Positions 26,267-36,769 of a stretch of DNA of 64,000 nt are shown in pieces; positions within the stretch are counted from its first letter, which is position 1, and each line of letters opens with the position of its first letter. The stretch comes from Erythrobacter crassostreae (lineage in GTDB: Bacteria > Pseudomonadota > Alphaproteobacteria > Sphingomonadales > Sphingomonadaceae). Location: contig NZ_JAGSPC010000001.1 in assembly GCF_019204045.1 (NCBI RefSeq), forward strand, positions 1,550,001-1,614,000, read 5' to 3'. The translations under genes and the position numbers were made by a program. The notes under the pieces are model-generated. The model was not told the DNA's origin. It saw only the letters and a program-made list of their open reading frames with translations, and did not search any database.

Positions 26267-26860
26267 ATGACAAAAATGCCATTTGTTATCGGGGTGGATG
26301 AAGCGGGGCGTGGGCCGCTGGCTGGCCCGGTTGTGGCCGCAGCGGTGGTGCTGGGCAATGACGTACCCAAAGGGCTGAACGATTCCAAGAAACTATCTGC
26401 TAAACGGCGCGCTGTGCTCGACAAAGAGATCCGCGAGAGCTGCGGCTGGGCCGTTGCGGTGGTTGAGCCGGAAGAGATCGACCGGATCAATATCTTTATG
26501 GCCACGATGGAGGCGATGACCCGCTGCGTCGCCGATCTGGCTGCGAAGACAGGCGGCGAATGCAGCGTTTTGATCGATGGCAATATGACGCCGGAAGGGC
26601 GCTGTACCGACTGGCACTGGCCCGCACGGGCGATCGTGGGCGGTGACGGAATCGAGCCAGCGATTAGCGCGGCGTCGATCATAGCAAAGGAATGGCGCGA
26701 CCGGATTATGATCGAGGCGGCGCAGGCTCACCCGCATTTCGGGTGGGAGCGTAACAAAGGATATGGAACGGCAGAGCACATGGAAGCGTTGCGCGTTCAT
26801 GGTCCAACCGCACTCCATCGCTACAGTTTCGCGCCGGTCGCCCAAGCAAACCTTTTGTGA
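26267..26860 (+). CDS. rnhB: Ribonuclease HII
   Basis: A 197-residue RNase HII that removes ribonucleotides and RNA primers from DNA-RNA hybrids. The catalytic acidic residues appear in GVDEAGRGPLAGPVVAA, LIDGN and AASIIAKEWRDR, all in normal spacing. The ATG at 26267 is used here; 26276 is a possible alternative with no stronger ribosome site. It is divergent from the sugar dehydrogenase, 40 bases away, and 30 bases ahead of the cation exchanger on the same strand. Confidence 0.94.
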   Translation: MTKMPFVIGVDEAGRGPLAGPVVAAAVVLGNDVPKGLNDSKKLSAKRRAVLDKEIRESCGWAVAVVEPEEIDRINIFMATMEAMTRCVADLAAKTGGECSVLIDGNMTPEGRCTDWHWPARAIVGGDGIEPAISAASIIAKEWRDRIMIEAAQAHPHFGWERNKGYGTAEHMEALRVHGPTALHRYSFAPVAQANLL

Positions 26861-26890
26861 ACACCGCGAAACTGCCCTAAGCGCCGCGAC

Positions 26891-27814
26891 ATGTTGAACG
26901 CGATTCTTCTTTGCCTTGCCGGATTGATCGGCCTTGCCGTTGGCGGCGAACTGCTAGTGCGCGGCGCCGTGGGTATTGCTCAAAAGCTTGGTGTTTCAAC
27001 GCTCTTCACCGGCCTTGTGATCGTTGGTTTTGCCACTTCGATGCCTGAAATGGTGGCGAGTGTTCAGGCCGCTTTGGCAGAATCGCCCGAGATTGCATGG
27101 GGGAACATCGTCGGCTCTAACCTTGCAAACACACTGCTGATACTGGGCGTTTCCGCCTTGGTCATGCCCATCGTTCTGACTGGAACGGGCAGACGCGATG
27201 CAGTCGTTGCGCTGGGCGTGACGCTTGTTCTCTGGGCGCTAATCGCATCTCAGCTTGCTGGCCGCTGGGTTGGTATCGCGTTCCTATTCGGCATTCTCGC
27301 TTACATCGTTTGGCGGTATCGCCATCCCGGCGCTGACACAGCGGACGATATGGAAGACGATGCCCCTAGCAATGGTTGGGTTGCGGGCGTCCTGTTCGTG
27401 GTCGGCCTCGGCATTCTTGTGGCGGGCGGTAATGCGCTGGTCACCGGTGCAATCAGCCTCGCGACGATATTCAAAGTCCCCGAAACGGTTATTGGTTTGA
27501 CAGTCGTAGCAGTGGGTACTTCCCTGCCGGAACTCGCCGCATCAATCGCAGCGGCGTTGCGCGGGAAATCGGCGCTCGCAATCGGCAACGTCGTCGGTTC
27601 GAACATCTACAACATATTGCTGATCGGCGGCGCGACGATGACGCTCGCTCCGCAAGCCGCGCCGTTTGAACTGGCGGGTCTGCAAATGGCGTTGCTGACG
27701 GGAAGCGCGCTCATTCTGCTCGCGCTTTTGTGGAAGGCAAAGAGCATCGGGCGCGTCCTCGGCACTGCTCTGGTTGTCGCCTTTGCCGCCAATGTGGTGC
27801 TGGTCTTTACCTGA
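26891..27814 (+). CDS. Calcium/sodium antiporter (YrbG-type, CaCA family)
   Basis: A 307-residue inner-membrane exchanger with about ten helices. The two inverted alpha-repeats are plain: GFATSMPEMVASVQAAL with GNIVGSNLANTLLILG, and AVGTSLPELAASIAAAL with GNVVGSNIYNILLIGG. The Glu in each PE motif is the cation ligand. It should exchange Ca2+ or another divalent ion for Na+ or H+. Probably co-transcribed with rnhB. Confidence 0.93.
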   Translation: MLNAILLCLAGLIGLAVGGELLVRGAVGIAQKLGVSTLFTGLVIVGFATSMPEMVASVQAALAESPEIAWGNIVGSNLANTLLILGVSALVMPIVLTGTGRRDAVVALGVTLVLWALIASQLAGRWVGIAFLFGILAYIVWRYRHPGADTADDMEDDAPSNGWVAGVLFVVGLGILVAGGNALVTGAISLATIFKVPETVIGLTVVAVGTSLPELAASIAAALRGKSALAIGNVVGSNIYNILLIGGATMTLAPQAAPFELAGLQMALLTGSALILLALLWKAKSIGRVLGTALVVAFAANVVLVFT

Positions 27815-27896
27815 AACCGCGCCAGCGGTGTCTTAAAGGAAATTTAGGTCGTTGAATCTATTGAGCTTACCGGAATAAATTTGAAGGTATTTGCTC

Positions 27897-28595
27897 ATGG
27901 GAATGGAACGACCAGCATTTGGCAGAAGGCGGACAATCAGCGCACGCGACATCGCCGAGCGGGAAGCTGTGGTCAGCGAAGCCCCGCACCGCGTCATACC
28001 GGAGGAAGTGTGGGAAGGCGAGGCAGGTGACGCACTGACCGAAATGGGCCTGCATCCCGACAGCCCGGAAAATCAGCGACCAACTCAGGAATCCGCGAAC
28101 GAAAAGTTCGAAGAAGAGGCGGCCAAGCAACAAGCATTCCTAGCTCAAGCGAATGCGCAAATGCCGGAAGGTGTGTCTGTCGTCGCCTACGCGATGCTTC
28201 CTTGGGATCTGTGGAATGGCCGATTTGGCGAGCTTTTGGCGATGCGATGCGGCCTGTGGGCACCGCAAGCATGGAACCAGATGCTCCTCGCCGCCGACGA
28301 ACAAAGCAGTGTTGCACTCGGTTTGCCGCAACATCCAGGCGGTTATCCGGAAGGCTTGATCGAAGAGATCGAGCGTTTGCTGGATGAAGCCTATGCGCCG
28401 ATTGCGGGTTTGATGGAGAAAACCCGCGTGCAGCAGAACTTTGGCTGGCAAGAAGTCGAAGCGCATGATCAGGCGATTCAGGATCTGACGCAGAAGATTA
28501 TCGCGATGTCACACTATCTCGGCTCGATGTGCATCGGTGAAGAAGCGTTCAATCGTCACAAAGAAATCTTCGGGATGAATATCGGCTGGTACTAA
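27897..28595 (+). CDS. Hypothetical soluble protein
   Basis: A 232-residue acidic cytoplasmic protein without signal peptide or membrane helix. It has a basic N-terminus (ERPAFGRRRTISARDIAERE), a charged low-complexity middle, and a C-terminal helical domain with many Trp, including YAMLPWDLWNGRFGELLAM and GLWAPQAWNQMLLAAD. No family was recognised. AAGG lies nine bases before ATG 27897; the TTG two codons earlier is not used. It lies directly upstream of ccrM, but a 218-base regulatory gap separates them. Confidence 0.62.
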   Translation: MGMERPAFGRRRTISARDIAEREAVVSEAPHRVIPEEVWEGEAGDALTEMGLHPDSPENQRPTQESANEKFEEEAAKQQAFLAQANAQMPEGVSVVAYAMLPWDLWNGRFGELLAMRCGLWAPQAWNQMLLAADEQSSVALGLPQHPGGYPEGLIEEIERLLDEAYAPIAGLMEKTRVQQNFGWQEVEAHDQAIQDLTQKIIAMSHYLGSMCIGEEAFNRHKEIFGMNIGWY

Positions 28596-28608
28596 TTCAA
28601 CCGGCACC

Positions 28609-28783
28609 GAGTCTTCAGCGCCACACCCTCCATATCGAGTCCGGCGCTTATCTAGGGACTCAACATCTTGTGGTGATCACGTTTCGTTCCGTGCCAGATT
28701 TGCACGTCTTTACCGTTCGTTAACCATGGTTCTTCAGAATCTTTGCTTGACGGGTGGGCCGTGAGGACTCACCCTGTGGATAA
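28609..28783 (+). promoter_or_regulatory. ccrM upstream region: five GANTC sites, DnaA box, CtrA half-site
   Basis: GANTC occurs at 28609, 28637, 28657, 28737 and 28766 in 162 bases. An exact DnaA box (TTATCCACA on the minus strand) is at 28775-28783, 31 bases before the ccrM start. A TTAACCAT, the CtrA half-site form, is at 28720-28727. GANTC is the CcrM recognition site, so the gene product could control its own promoter. The CtrA element alone would be expected about twice in a window this size. Confidence 0.6.
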
Positions 28784-29980
<1,197 letters not shown>

Positions 29981-30137
29981 ACGGTTCGTCGGCTCAGGCA
30001 TTCAATTTCAGTTGCCGGTCGTTTTGCCGGCACACTCCGCCGCAAGTGACTGAAACCATTCATGCAGAATCCTCGTAAATCGATTGATCTCGCGCCCATA
30101 CCCCCGACTGCGCGAGGCAAAATGTACGAGGAAAGAC

Positions 30138-30923
30138 ATGAAATATATCAACAAAATTTCTCTCACCCCGATTGCCTGTGCCGCTTTGCTTGCGTTCCCC
30201 GGCGCAGCACTTGCCGATGGCCCCTATGTTAGCATCAGCGGCGGCGTAGCTTTGCCAGAGGATAGCAAGAATGCGGGCGAATTTGACGAAGCTGTACCTG
30301 CCACAGCCGATTTTGATGAAATTCCCGCCGGCACAGAATTGGCTTGGAACACCGAATTCGACACTGGCTATGCTCTCTCGGGACAGGTCGGATATGCTTT
30401 CGAAAACGGGTTCCGGGTCGAAGCCGAGGCAGCCTATTCGGAATACGGTGTAGGTTCGCATAACGGTTTGACTGTAGGCGGAACCGATATTGACGCGGTG
30501 GATGTTGCAGTACTTACACGCGGCGCAGCAGGTGCTGCCAACCCGACTGTCGGTGCCGTAATCGCAGATGGCCAAGGTCAGGTTTCCAATATCGGCGTGT
30601 TCGGCAACGTCTTTTATGACATCGACACCGGCAGCGCTCTCAAACCCTATGTCGGCGGCGGGATCGGATATCAGTGGGTCGATGTCGATTACAGTCCATC
30701 AGGCGTAGCCGTTGGTGAAGGCGACGACGGCGCATTCGCATACCAGTTGATGGCAGGCGCCAGCTACGAAGTGAGCGACAGCGTCGAGCTGTTTGGCCAG
30801 TACACCTGGCGCGATACGACCGAAGAGGCTGACATTCCGCTTTCACTTGTACCGGCGACACTTGGCGTGGAGTCGTCACAGTCGGTCGTGTTAGTTGGAG
30901 TCCGGTTTGGTTTTGGCGGCTGA
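30138..30923 (+). CDS. Outer-membrane beta-barrel protein
   Basis: A 261-residue secreted protein with signal peptide (MKYINKISLTPIACAALLAF, cleaving after ALA). The mature part has alternating beta strands rich in Gly and aromatic residues, FDTGYALSGQVGYAFENGFR and LKPYVGGGIGYQW among them, and ends with SVVLVGVRFGFGG, the C-terminal aromatic typical of barrels that are folded by Bam. It belongs to the OmpA/OmpW-like small barrel group; no pore function is implied. GAGGAAAG precedes the ATG at 30138. A strong terminator follows. Confidence 0.85.
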   Translation: MKYINKISLTPIACAALLAFPGAALADGPYVSISGGVALPEDSKNAGEFDEAVPATADFDEIPAGTELAWNTEFDTGYALSGQVGYAFENGFRVEAEAAYSEYGVGSHNGLTVGGTDIDAVDVAVLTRGAAGAANPTVGAVIADGQGQVSNIGVFGNVFYDIDTGSALKPYVGGGIGYQWVDVDYSPSGVAVGEGDDGAFAYQLMAGASYEVSDSVELFGQYTWRDTTEEADIPLSLVPATLGVESSQSVVLVGVRFGFGG

Positions 30924-30950
30924 TTTTTTTGGTCAAAAGCCAAGAACGTG

Positions 30951-30984
30951 AGGGGCCGTGCAATGCGCGCGGCCCCTTTTTCTT
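30951..30984 (+). terminator. Rho-independent terminator after barrel gene
   Basis: AGGGGCCG and CGGCCCC form the stem around a GTGCAATGCGCG loop, followed by TTTTTCTTT. It separates the barrel gene from folP. Confidence 0.9.
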
Positions 30985-31071
30985 TGGCTGTGAACACAAC
31001 GCCTATGACGCTGTCCACGATAGGGAGTTCGCGCTAGGAGAAGCCTTCGTTTGTTACAAAGGATCAGCCGA

Positions 31072-32187
31072 ATGAGTGCCAGCGTTTACATTCATCCGAT
31101 AGGCTTTGTTTCCGGACCACAGGCAGAGGACGGCGCAGCAATCCGGCTTGCCGGTTCGATGGTCTATGCCAGCCGCTTTGCGTTGGTTGTGCGCGATGAG
31201 GGCAAGGCTGTCGCGCGGCGTTTGTTCGGCGCAAGGGGTTTTGAAGAGGTTGTCGCCGGTCTTGACTCAACGCTTGCTTCTGAGGCGGAGCGTCAATGGG
31301 CCAACCTGCAAAAAGTCCATGCGCCGATTGAACTGGGTGAGCGGACCATTCGCCTGGACCAGCCGCAAATCATGGGCGTGCTGAACGTTACGCCTGACAG
31401 TTTCAGTGATGGCGGAGAATTTCTGGAAAAACCCGAAGCGGGCCGCGCTTATGCCGCCGCCATGCTGGAATCGGGTGCAGCGATCATCGATATTGGCGGG
31501 GAAAGTACACGCCCTGGCGCCGCAGCGACTTGGGAAGGCGACGAGAAGGATCGCGTGCTTCCTGCAGTGGAGTATTGCGCGAGCATGGGCGCCGCGATCA
31601 GTGTCGATACTCGCCGCGCAGGCGTTCTTGAGGCGGCTTTGCAAGCAGGCGCGCACATCGCAAATGATGTCTCGGCGCTTCGTTATGATCCGCGTTCGGC
31701 TGAACTGGTCGCGAGTATGAAATGTCCTGTCATTTTGATGCATGCGCCGGGAAGCGGCGATGATCTTCATGAGGGCGGCGACTACGATGATGTTGTTAGC
31801 GATGTGTTCGATTTTCTGCGGCTTGCGCGGGATCGCGCAATTGCCGGAGGCATAGCCGAGGATCGCATCATGCTCGATCCGGGTATCGGATTTGGCAAGA
31901 CGCTGGCGGACAATCTTGCGCTCATCAATGCCTTGCCGTTGTTCCACGCTCTGGGTTCGCCGCTTTTGCTGGGCGTTAGCCGAAAGCGTATGATTGGTGC
32001 TCTCTCTAATGAGGAAGCCGCGCATCAACGGCTGGGCGGTTCGATCGCATTGGCGATGAAAGGCATGGATGCCGGCATCCACATGCTGCGCGTGCATGAT
32101 GTGAAAGAGACAGTGCAGGCGCGCAATGTCTGGCGCGGAATGCGCGATGCGGCGCTAACCGATTTTGCGCAATTGCCGATGGATTAA
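31072..32187 (+). CDS. folP: Dihydropteroate synthase
   Basis: A 371-residue enzyme of folate synthesis, joining p-aminobenzoate to the pterin pyrophosphate. The core starts near residue 102 with IMGVLNVTPDSFSDGG, then IDIGGESTRPGA, INDVSALR-type segment, and GVSRKRMIG. Upstream of the core are about 95 residues not found in E. coli FolP (282 residues); similar extensions are common in alphaproteobacteria and look like an extra alpha/beta domain. AAGGA lies 8 bases before ATG 31072; the TTG at 31051 is less likely. Confidence 0.93.
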   Translation: MSASVYIHPIGFVSGPQAEDGAAIRLAGSMVYASRFALVVRDEGKAVARRLFGARGFEEVVAGLDSTLASEAERQWANLQKVHAPIELGERTIRLDQPQIMGVLNVTPDSFSDGGEFLEKPEAGRAYAAAMLESGAAIIDIGGESTRPGAAATWEGDEKDRVLPAVEYCASMGAAISVDTRRAGVLEAALQAGAHIANDVSALRYDPRSAELVASMKCPVILMHAPGSGDDLHEGGDYDDVVSDVFDFLRLARDRAIAGGIAEDRIMLDPGIGFGKTLADNLALINALPLFHALGSPLLLGVSRKRMIGALSNEEAAHQRLGGSIALAMKGMDAGIHMLRVHDVKETVQARNVWRGMRDAALTDFAQLPMD

Positions 32188-32267
32188 ACGCGCGGGCTCA
32201 CCGCCAATGTAACAAAATGGTTCCTCTGCGCGAACCGCCAGTCATACCCCTTTAAAAGGAAATGACT

Positions 32268-32834
32268 GTGACCAGTTCGAAGCTTATCCCATCCGTAGCC
32301 CTCATCGCAGCTATTTCCGCGTCTCTCGCAGGCTCGCCTGCCGCCGCTGAACAAACCGGCGAGATGACCACCAGCAATGAAGCCGCTTCTCTGGCCGAAA
32401 TGACTGATGCAGCGCCCGTGTATTCTGGCATCGCCGCGATGGCTCTGCCGCAAAAAGACGTAGCTGCTGAGAAAAGCGGGCCAGTAAGTCCGACTGTCCC
32501 GTTTGGTGCAGCGAATGAAGTGAACAGTTTCACCCTCAGCGAGCTAAACGCGGTATCTTCGCCTCGCAATCCGGTGCTCGCAACCGCGCTCGGCTCTGCA
32601 GAAAATGACCAAGCCTTTGGCCTGTCAACGATCCAGCCTAGCTTCGATAATTCAGAAGTTCTGAAGATCGAAATTGGCCAGAGCGCAGTGCTGGCTGGCA
32701 AAACAGCTTCGCAATCGGGCGGCGTTGAATTTGAGCAAACCTATATCAGCAGTGAGCCGATTGGCAGCGACCGCATTCTAAAAGAAGAACGCGATGTCAC
32801 GGCACGGACAACGGCGGTAACAATTCGCCTTTAA
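32268..32834 (+). CDS. Hypothetical exported protein
   Basis: A 188-residue protein with a Sec signal peptide (LIPSVALIAAISASLAGSPA, cleaving near PAAAE). The rest is low in charged residues, Ala/Ser-rich and predicted largely unstructured or beta, ending TAVTIRL, which resembles a terminal beta strand. AAGGA at 32256-32260 lies 7 bases before GTG 32268 but only 1 base before ATG 32262, so GTG is preferred; using ATG adds two residues. No family recognised. Confidence 0.6.
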   Translation: MTSSKLIPSVALIAAISASLAGSPAAAEQTGEMTTSNEAASLAEMTDAAPVYSGIAAMALPQKDVAAEKSGPVSPTVPFGAANEVNSFTLSELNAVSSPRNPVLATALGSAENDQAFGLSTIQPSFDNSEVLKIEIGQSAVLAGKTASQSGGVEFEQTYISSEPIGSDRILKEERDVTARTTAVTIRL

Positions 32835-32927
32835 CGCGGAAAATCTGCAGCCCGTATTGAAAGCTGTCTCGACAACGTCATCGTAGTTGCGCAAAGCGGC
32901 ACGTATTGATCGTTCGAGGAGTTGATT

Positions 32928-34112
32928 ATGCGCCGTTTGTCTTTGCTTGCTTTGTCTGCAGCCGCCGCCGGGCTGGTTTCTGCTCCGCTTTTGGCGGACG
33001 ACCATGGCAAGCATAGACATGATGACGGCCATGTTCCGATGTACGCAGAAGACCTGCTCGATGCCTATTACGCCAAGCTTGAGAAGCGCATTGATCTGCC
33101 GGTAGCCCCTGCGAATGTTTCGCTCGCCCCCGATGCGACGATAACGCGGCTCGCATTTGGCAGCTGCAATCATCAGTCTCGCAGCCAGCATATGTGGGCG
33201 CAGATCGCGGCGACCAACCCGGACCTCTTCCTGTTCATCGGCGACAACAATTACGGCGATAGCGGCTGGAACGGTGATGCCGCGCTGACCAGTTTGCGGA
33301 TGGCGTATCAGCAGCAGGCGGAGACGCCGGAGCTCACAGATTTCCGCACCAAGGTTCCGATGATGATCACGTGGGATGATCACGACTACGGGGCCAATGA
33401 TGCCGGTGCCAATTTCGCGTTCCGCAAATGGTCAGAGACGCTGTTTGAAACCTTTTGGGGGTCATCGAAAGAGGTGCAATCGCGCCCTGGCATCTATGAA
33501 AGCCGGACATTCGGGGAAGATGGCAAAGTCACGCAAGTGATCATGCTCGATACTCGTTTCTTCCGCTCTGATCTGGATCGGATGGAATACACGCCTGAGC
33601 GCCCGCCGCTCGGCCCGTATGTGCCAAGCAGAGATGCATCCAAGACTGTGCTGGGCGAGGCGCAATGGAAATGGCTGGAGCAGGAGCTCGCCAAACCCGC
33701 TGACCTACGCATCCTTGTTTCGTCCATTCAGGTGATTACCGACGCGCACAATTACGAAAGTTGGGAAGCGCTGCCGATGCAGCGTGAGAAGCTTTACGGA
33801 ATGCTGGCGGGCCGCGAAGATAGCGGATTGGTGATGCTTTCCGGAGATCGCCACGCAGGCGGTATCTATGCCGATACGCCGGAGGCGGCGGGCGGTGAGA
33901 AGCTGTGGGAGCTAACCAGCTCCTCGCTTAACTACTCGTTCTCCTCCACCGAACGGAACACCGCGCGCGAGCCCGATCCCAAGCGCCTGACAGACTTCAT
34001 CTCGGAAGAGAATTTCGGCCTTGTCGATATCGATTGGGCTGCCAAAACCTTCACCATGAGCATGCGCGGCAGCGAAGGTGAAGTGCGCGTCTCCGAAACT
34101 GTGTCTTGGTAG
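32928..34112 (+). CDS. PhoD-type alkaline phosphatase family protein
   Basis: A 394-residue exported metallophosphatase-fold protein; residues 1-23 form the signal peptide (MRRLSLLALSAAAAGLVSAP). Motifs LAFGSCNHQSR, FLFIGDNNYGD, MITWDDHDYGAND and MLSGDRHAGGIY carry the metal ligands of the PhoD-like group. It probably releases phosphate from organic esters or phosphodiesters in the periplasm; PhoD members use calcium and iron. GAGGAG precedes the ATG at 32928. It converges on the SDR gene with a 3-base gap. Confidence 0.9.
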   Translation: MRRLSLLALSAAAAGLVSAPLLADDHGKHRHDDGHVPMYAEDLLDAYYAKLEKRIDLPVAPANVSLAPDATITRLAFGSCNHQSRSQHMWAQIAATNPDLFLFIGDNNYGDSGWNGDAALTSLRMAYQQQAETPELTDFRTKVPMMITWDDHDYGANDAGANFAFRKWSETLFETFWGSSKEVQSRPGIYESRTFGEDGKVTQVIMLDTRFFRSDLDRMEYTPERPPLGPYVPSRDASKTVLGEAQWKWLEQELAKPADLRILVSSIQVITDAHNYESWEALPMQREKLYGMLAGREDSGLVMLSGDRHAGGIYADTPEAAGGEKLWELTSSSLNYSFSSTERNTAREPDPKRLTDFISEENFGLVDIDWAAKTFTMSMRGSEGEVRVSETVSW

Positions 34113-34115
34113 TCG

Positions 34116-34874
34116 CTAGAGCGTAAAGCCGCCGTCGGACACCATGACGTGTCCGGTCAGGTTCGAGCCTGCATCGGACAGCATGTAGAGGATGTTGTCC
34201 GCGATCTCTTCGCTTGAGGCGAAACGTCCAAGCGGGGTCGTAGATGACATGGTTTTGATAGTGGCTTCGCGGCCTTGCGCCTCGACTGAACGTTTGAAAT
34301 CGTCCGAGCTTTCCCAGATCGCCGTATCGACGCCGCCGGGAGCGATTGCGTTGACGCGAATGTTGTTCGGCGCGCCTTCGAGTGCGGCGATACGCGTCAG
34401 ATGCGAAACGGCGGCTTTCGCTACGCCATAAGGACCAATGCCCGCGATGGGCTTTAGCCCGGTTGAGCTGGATGTGATAACCGCGCTGCCGCCTTTGTCC
34501 TTCATCGCCCGCATGGATGCGCGCATGGTCAGGAAAACGCCGTCGAGATTGATGTCCATCACGCGGCGCCACTCGGCAAAATCAAGTGCGGCAACCTGTC
34601 CGTGCCCGCCGACACCGGCATTGGCAATGGAATGATCAAGACCGGTAAGACGCGGCTCCAGATCATTCCAGAGCGCTTCGTTGGCGACGCTGCCGATAAC
34701 ATGCTCGACTTCGCAATCAAGATCGAGCGCGGCAAGGCCTGCTTCGTTGACGTCGAGGAGGATCAGTTTCGCCGCGCCGCGCGCAGCAAGAGCTTTCGCG
34801 CAAGCAGCGCCGATGCCGGAACCCGCGCCTGTGACGAGGGCGGTGCGGCCTTTGAAATCTTGAATATCAGTCAT
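34116..34874 (-). CDS. Short-chain dehydrogenase/reductase
   Basis: A 252-residue classical SDR, NAD(P)-dependent, cytoplasmic. It has TGAGSGIG (cofactor loop), NAG in SIANAGVGG, and the catalytic Ser-Tyr-Lys in VITSSSTG and GPYGVAKAA. The Asp after the second strand (LILLDVNEAG) suggests NAD rather than NADP. Substrate unknown; the family members acting on alcohols or 3-oxoacyl groups are the nearest. It starts at 34874, 32 bases downstream of the NtrC-like gene, and is probably on its transcript. Confidence 0.9.
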   Translation of the reverse strand: MTDIQDFKGRTALVTGAGSGIGAACAKALAARGAAKLILLDVNEAGLAALDLDCEVEHVIGSVANEALWNDLEPRLTGLDHSIANAGVGGHGQVAALDFAEWRRVMDINLDGVFLTMRASMRAMKDKGGSAVITSSSTGLKPIAGIGPYGVAKAAVSHLTRIAALEGAPNNIRVNAIAPGGVDTAIWESSDDFKRSVEAQGREATIKTMSSTTPLGRFASSEEIADNILYMLSDAGSNLTGHVMVSDGGFTL

Positions 34875-34906
34875 GGCCACCGCGCTAGGCGGATCAGGCA
34901 GGTCGA

Positions 34907-36376
34907 TCAAGCAGCGTTATCAATGCCCAGATCAGACAGCTTGCGATACAGCGTCGAACGCCCAATACCGAGCCTGCGAGCAACCTCCGTCATGCGGCCG
35001 CGATAATGGCCGATGGCAAGGCGAATTACATCTGCTTCAATCTCTTCGAGCGGGCGCAGATTGCCGTCTTCCGTATAGAGCATAACGCCGACACCCTCAT
35101 GGATGCTGGAGAGCGGGTCGCTTGCAACTTCACCGAGCATCTCGGACAATTGCGGGAAGCTTTCCGCGTTTAGCGTTTGGCCTTCGCAATAGACAGCGGC
35201 ACGGAATAATACCGATTGCAATTGGCGCACATTACCCGGCCATTCATAGGCAGACAGGAGCGCGAGCGCGCTTTCCGATACAGACAAATGTTTCAGTCCA
35301 GGCTGATCCCCGATGCGGCCCAGGAAATGGCGTGCAAGCGCGGGAATGTCGCCGGTCCGCTCTCGCAAGGGAGGAAGAGCGATACGTGTCGCGCCGATTT
35401 TTGCAGCAAGCGCCGGATCAAAGTGACCAGCATCAACCAACGCGCCAAGCCCGATATTACTCGCGCACAGGATGCGCACATCAACTCTAAAGCCGTGCGT
35501 TGCGCCAACAGGACGGACTATACCGCTGTCAAATGCTTCCGCGAGACGAGCCTGAAGCTCAGGCGTCAAGCGGTCGACTTCATCAAGCACCAAGGTTCCG
35601 CCATCGCAGTGCTGCAACGCGCCGATTTGACGGTCAAACGCTCCGGGAAAGGCATTGGGCTCATGGCCGAAGAGGACAGATTCGATAGAATTAGGCGGGA
35701 CGCTGCCGACATTGATAATTCGGAGTGACTCGTTGGCGCGCGGGCTGGCGGCATGCATTGCGCGCATCAGCATTTCTTTACCCGTACCGGATTCGCCTTC
35801 GATCACGGCATGGCCGTGGCCGCGTGCAGCCTTGGCCGCTTGGGCAAGGGCGGTGCGGAACTTAGGCGCAGTGCCGATCATCGCGTCGAAATCGAGCGTG
35901 GCCGACATCTTTTCAGTCAGCGGCGCAAGCTCATCACGCGGTGTTTCGCGGGTGGTGACCGTGCGCAGGGCCTCCATCAAACGATCTGGCGAGACTGGCT
36001 TGACCAGATAATCGCTCGCACCGGCGCGCATCGCTTCGACAGCGAGCAGCGGCGACGCGCTGGTCGTCAGCATCAAGATCGGCAGAGCTGGACGGCGTTC
36101 TTTCAGCTCTGCGATAAGCGAACAGGCATCGTCCCCGGGAACCCACTGGTCGAGCAGGATCGCAGAAAGCTGCATCCCCTCGCGGGTGCCAAGCATGGCA
36201 ATTGCTGTCTCAGGGTCACTGGCCACAATTGTGCGCCAGCCTTCGCGCGCGGCGATGGCCGAGATCAACCGGCTTTGCGCCGGCTCATCATCAATGAGCA
36301 TGACCAGACGCATATCGCCGGAATTTTCCGGGCCATCATCAGGCTGTGCTTCAAGGCGCGAGTCGATATCCGCCAT
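34907..36376 (-). CDS. NtrC-like response regulator with degenerate GAFTGA motif
   Basis: A 489-residue three-domain regulator. The receiver (about residues 20-140) has IDDEPAQ, phosphoacceptor Asp in ILLDQWVPG, the conserved Thr in MLTTSAS and Lys in YLVKPVS. The AAA+ domain has Walker A GESGTGKE and Walker B GTLVLDEVDR. Where sigma-54 contact normally uses GAFTGA the protein reads NAFPGA. The C-terminal Fis-type helix-turn-helix is VARRLGIGRSTLYRKLSDLG. It therefore may act without sigma-54, as R. capsulatus NtrC does, or in altered form. No histidine kinase gene is adjacent. Confidence 0.9.
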   Translation of the reverse strand: MADIDSRLEAQPDDGPENSGDMRLVMLIDDEPAQSRLISAIAAREGWRTIVASDPETAIAMLGTREGMQLSAILLDQWVPGDDACSLIAELKERRPALPILMLTTSASPLLAVEAMRAGASDYLVKPVSPDRLMEALRTVTTRETPRDELAPLTEKMSATLDFDAMIGTAPKFRTALAQAAKAARGHGHAVIEGESGTGKEMLMRAMHAASPRANESLRIINVGSVPPNSIESVLFGHEPNAFPGAFDRQIGALQHCDGGTLVLDEVDRLTPELQARLAEAFDSGIVRPVGATHGFRVDVRILCASNIGLGALVDAGHFDPALAAKIGATRIALPPLRERTGDIPALARHFLGRIGDQPGLKHLSVSESALALLSAYEWPGNVRQLQSVLFRAAVYCEGQTLNAESFPQLSEMLGEVASDPLSSIHEGVGVMLYTEDGNLRPLEEIEADVIRLAIGHYRGRMTEVARRLGIGRSTLYRKLSDLGIDNAA

Positions 36377-36630
36377 AGGTTCGCCGCGTGTCCTTTACCC
36401 TCCCCAGCATTCGTCCCAGGGTGAAACGTGCATTCTCCATAGGCACGCGGAGTAAAGACGATATTAAGGCTGACGCGGATCGCGGATCATTTTTGCAAAT
36501 TTCGGGGTTTTCCGCGCGAAAACGATGGCGGACTTGAGTGAAACGGTCTGGCGCGATACGGGGGCAGTTCAACTTTCCGGCAACTTTTCGCCGGGTTCAA
36601 CGTTAGGGATCAAACGGGAGCATCCTAGCT

Positions 36631-36753
36631 ATGGCTACGAACGATATCGATAGTGCAAACCAAACCTACAGCGGCTTTATCAGCTCGTTGAAGTGGGCAG
36701 TGCCACTGATCGCGGTCATCACACTCTTCGTCATCATGCTAATCGCCGAATAA
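36631..36753 (+). CDS. aa3-type cytochrome c oxidase subunit IV
   Basis: A 40-residue single-helix peptide. The N-terminal MATNDIDSANQTYSGFIS is followed by SLKWAVPLIAVITLFVIML, matching the bacterial aa3 oxidase subunit IV family (COX4_pro_2-like). It binds the oxidase complex in the inner membrane. It lies 16 bases upstream of pntAA, a pairing I recall from sphingomonads. GGGAG lies 11 bases before the ATG. Confidence 0.85.
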   Translation: MATNDIDSANQTYSGFISSLKWAVPLIAVITLFVIMLIAE

Positions 36754-36769
36754 AGGCAGATAAAACCAC

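Noticed and set aside
26227..26682. N-terminal extension of the sugar dehydrogenase frame
   Set aside because: It is antisense to rnhB; the signal peptide with lipobox begins at 26226.
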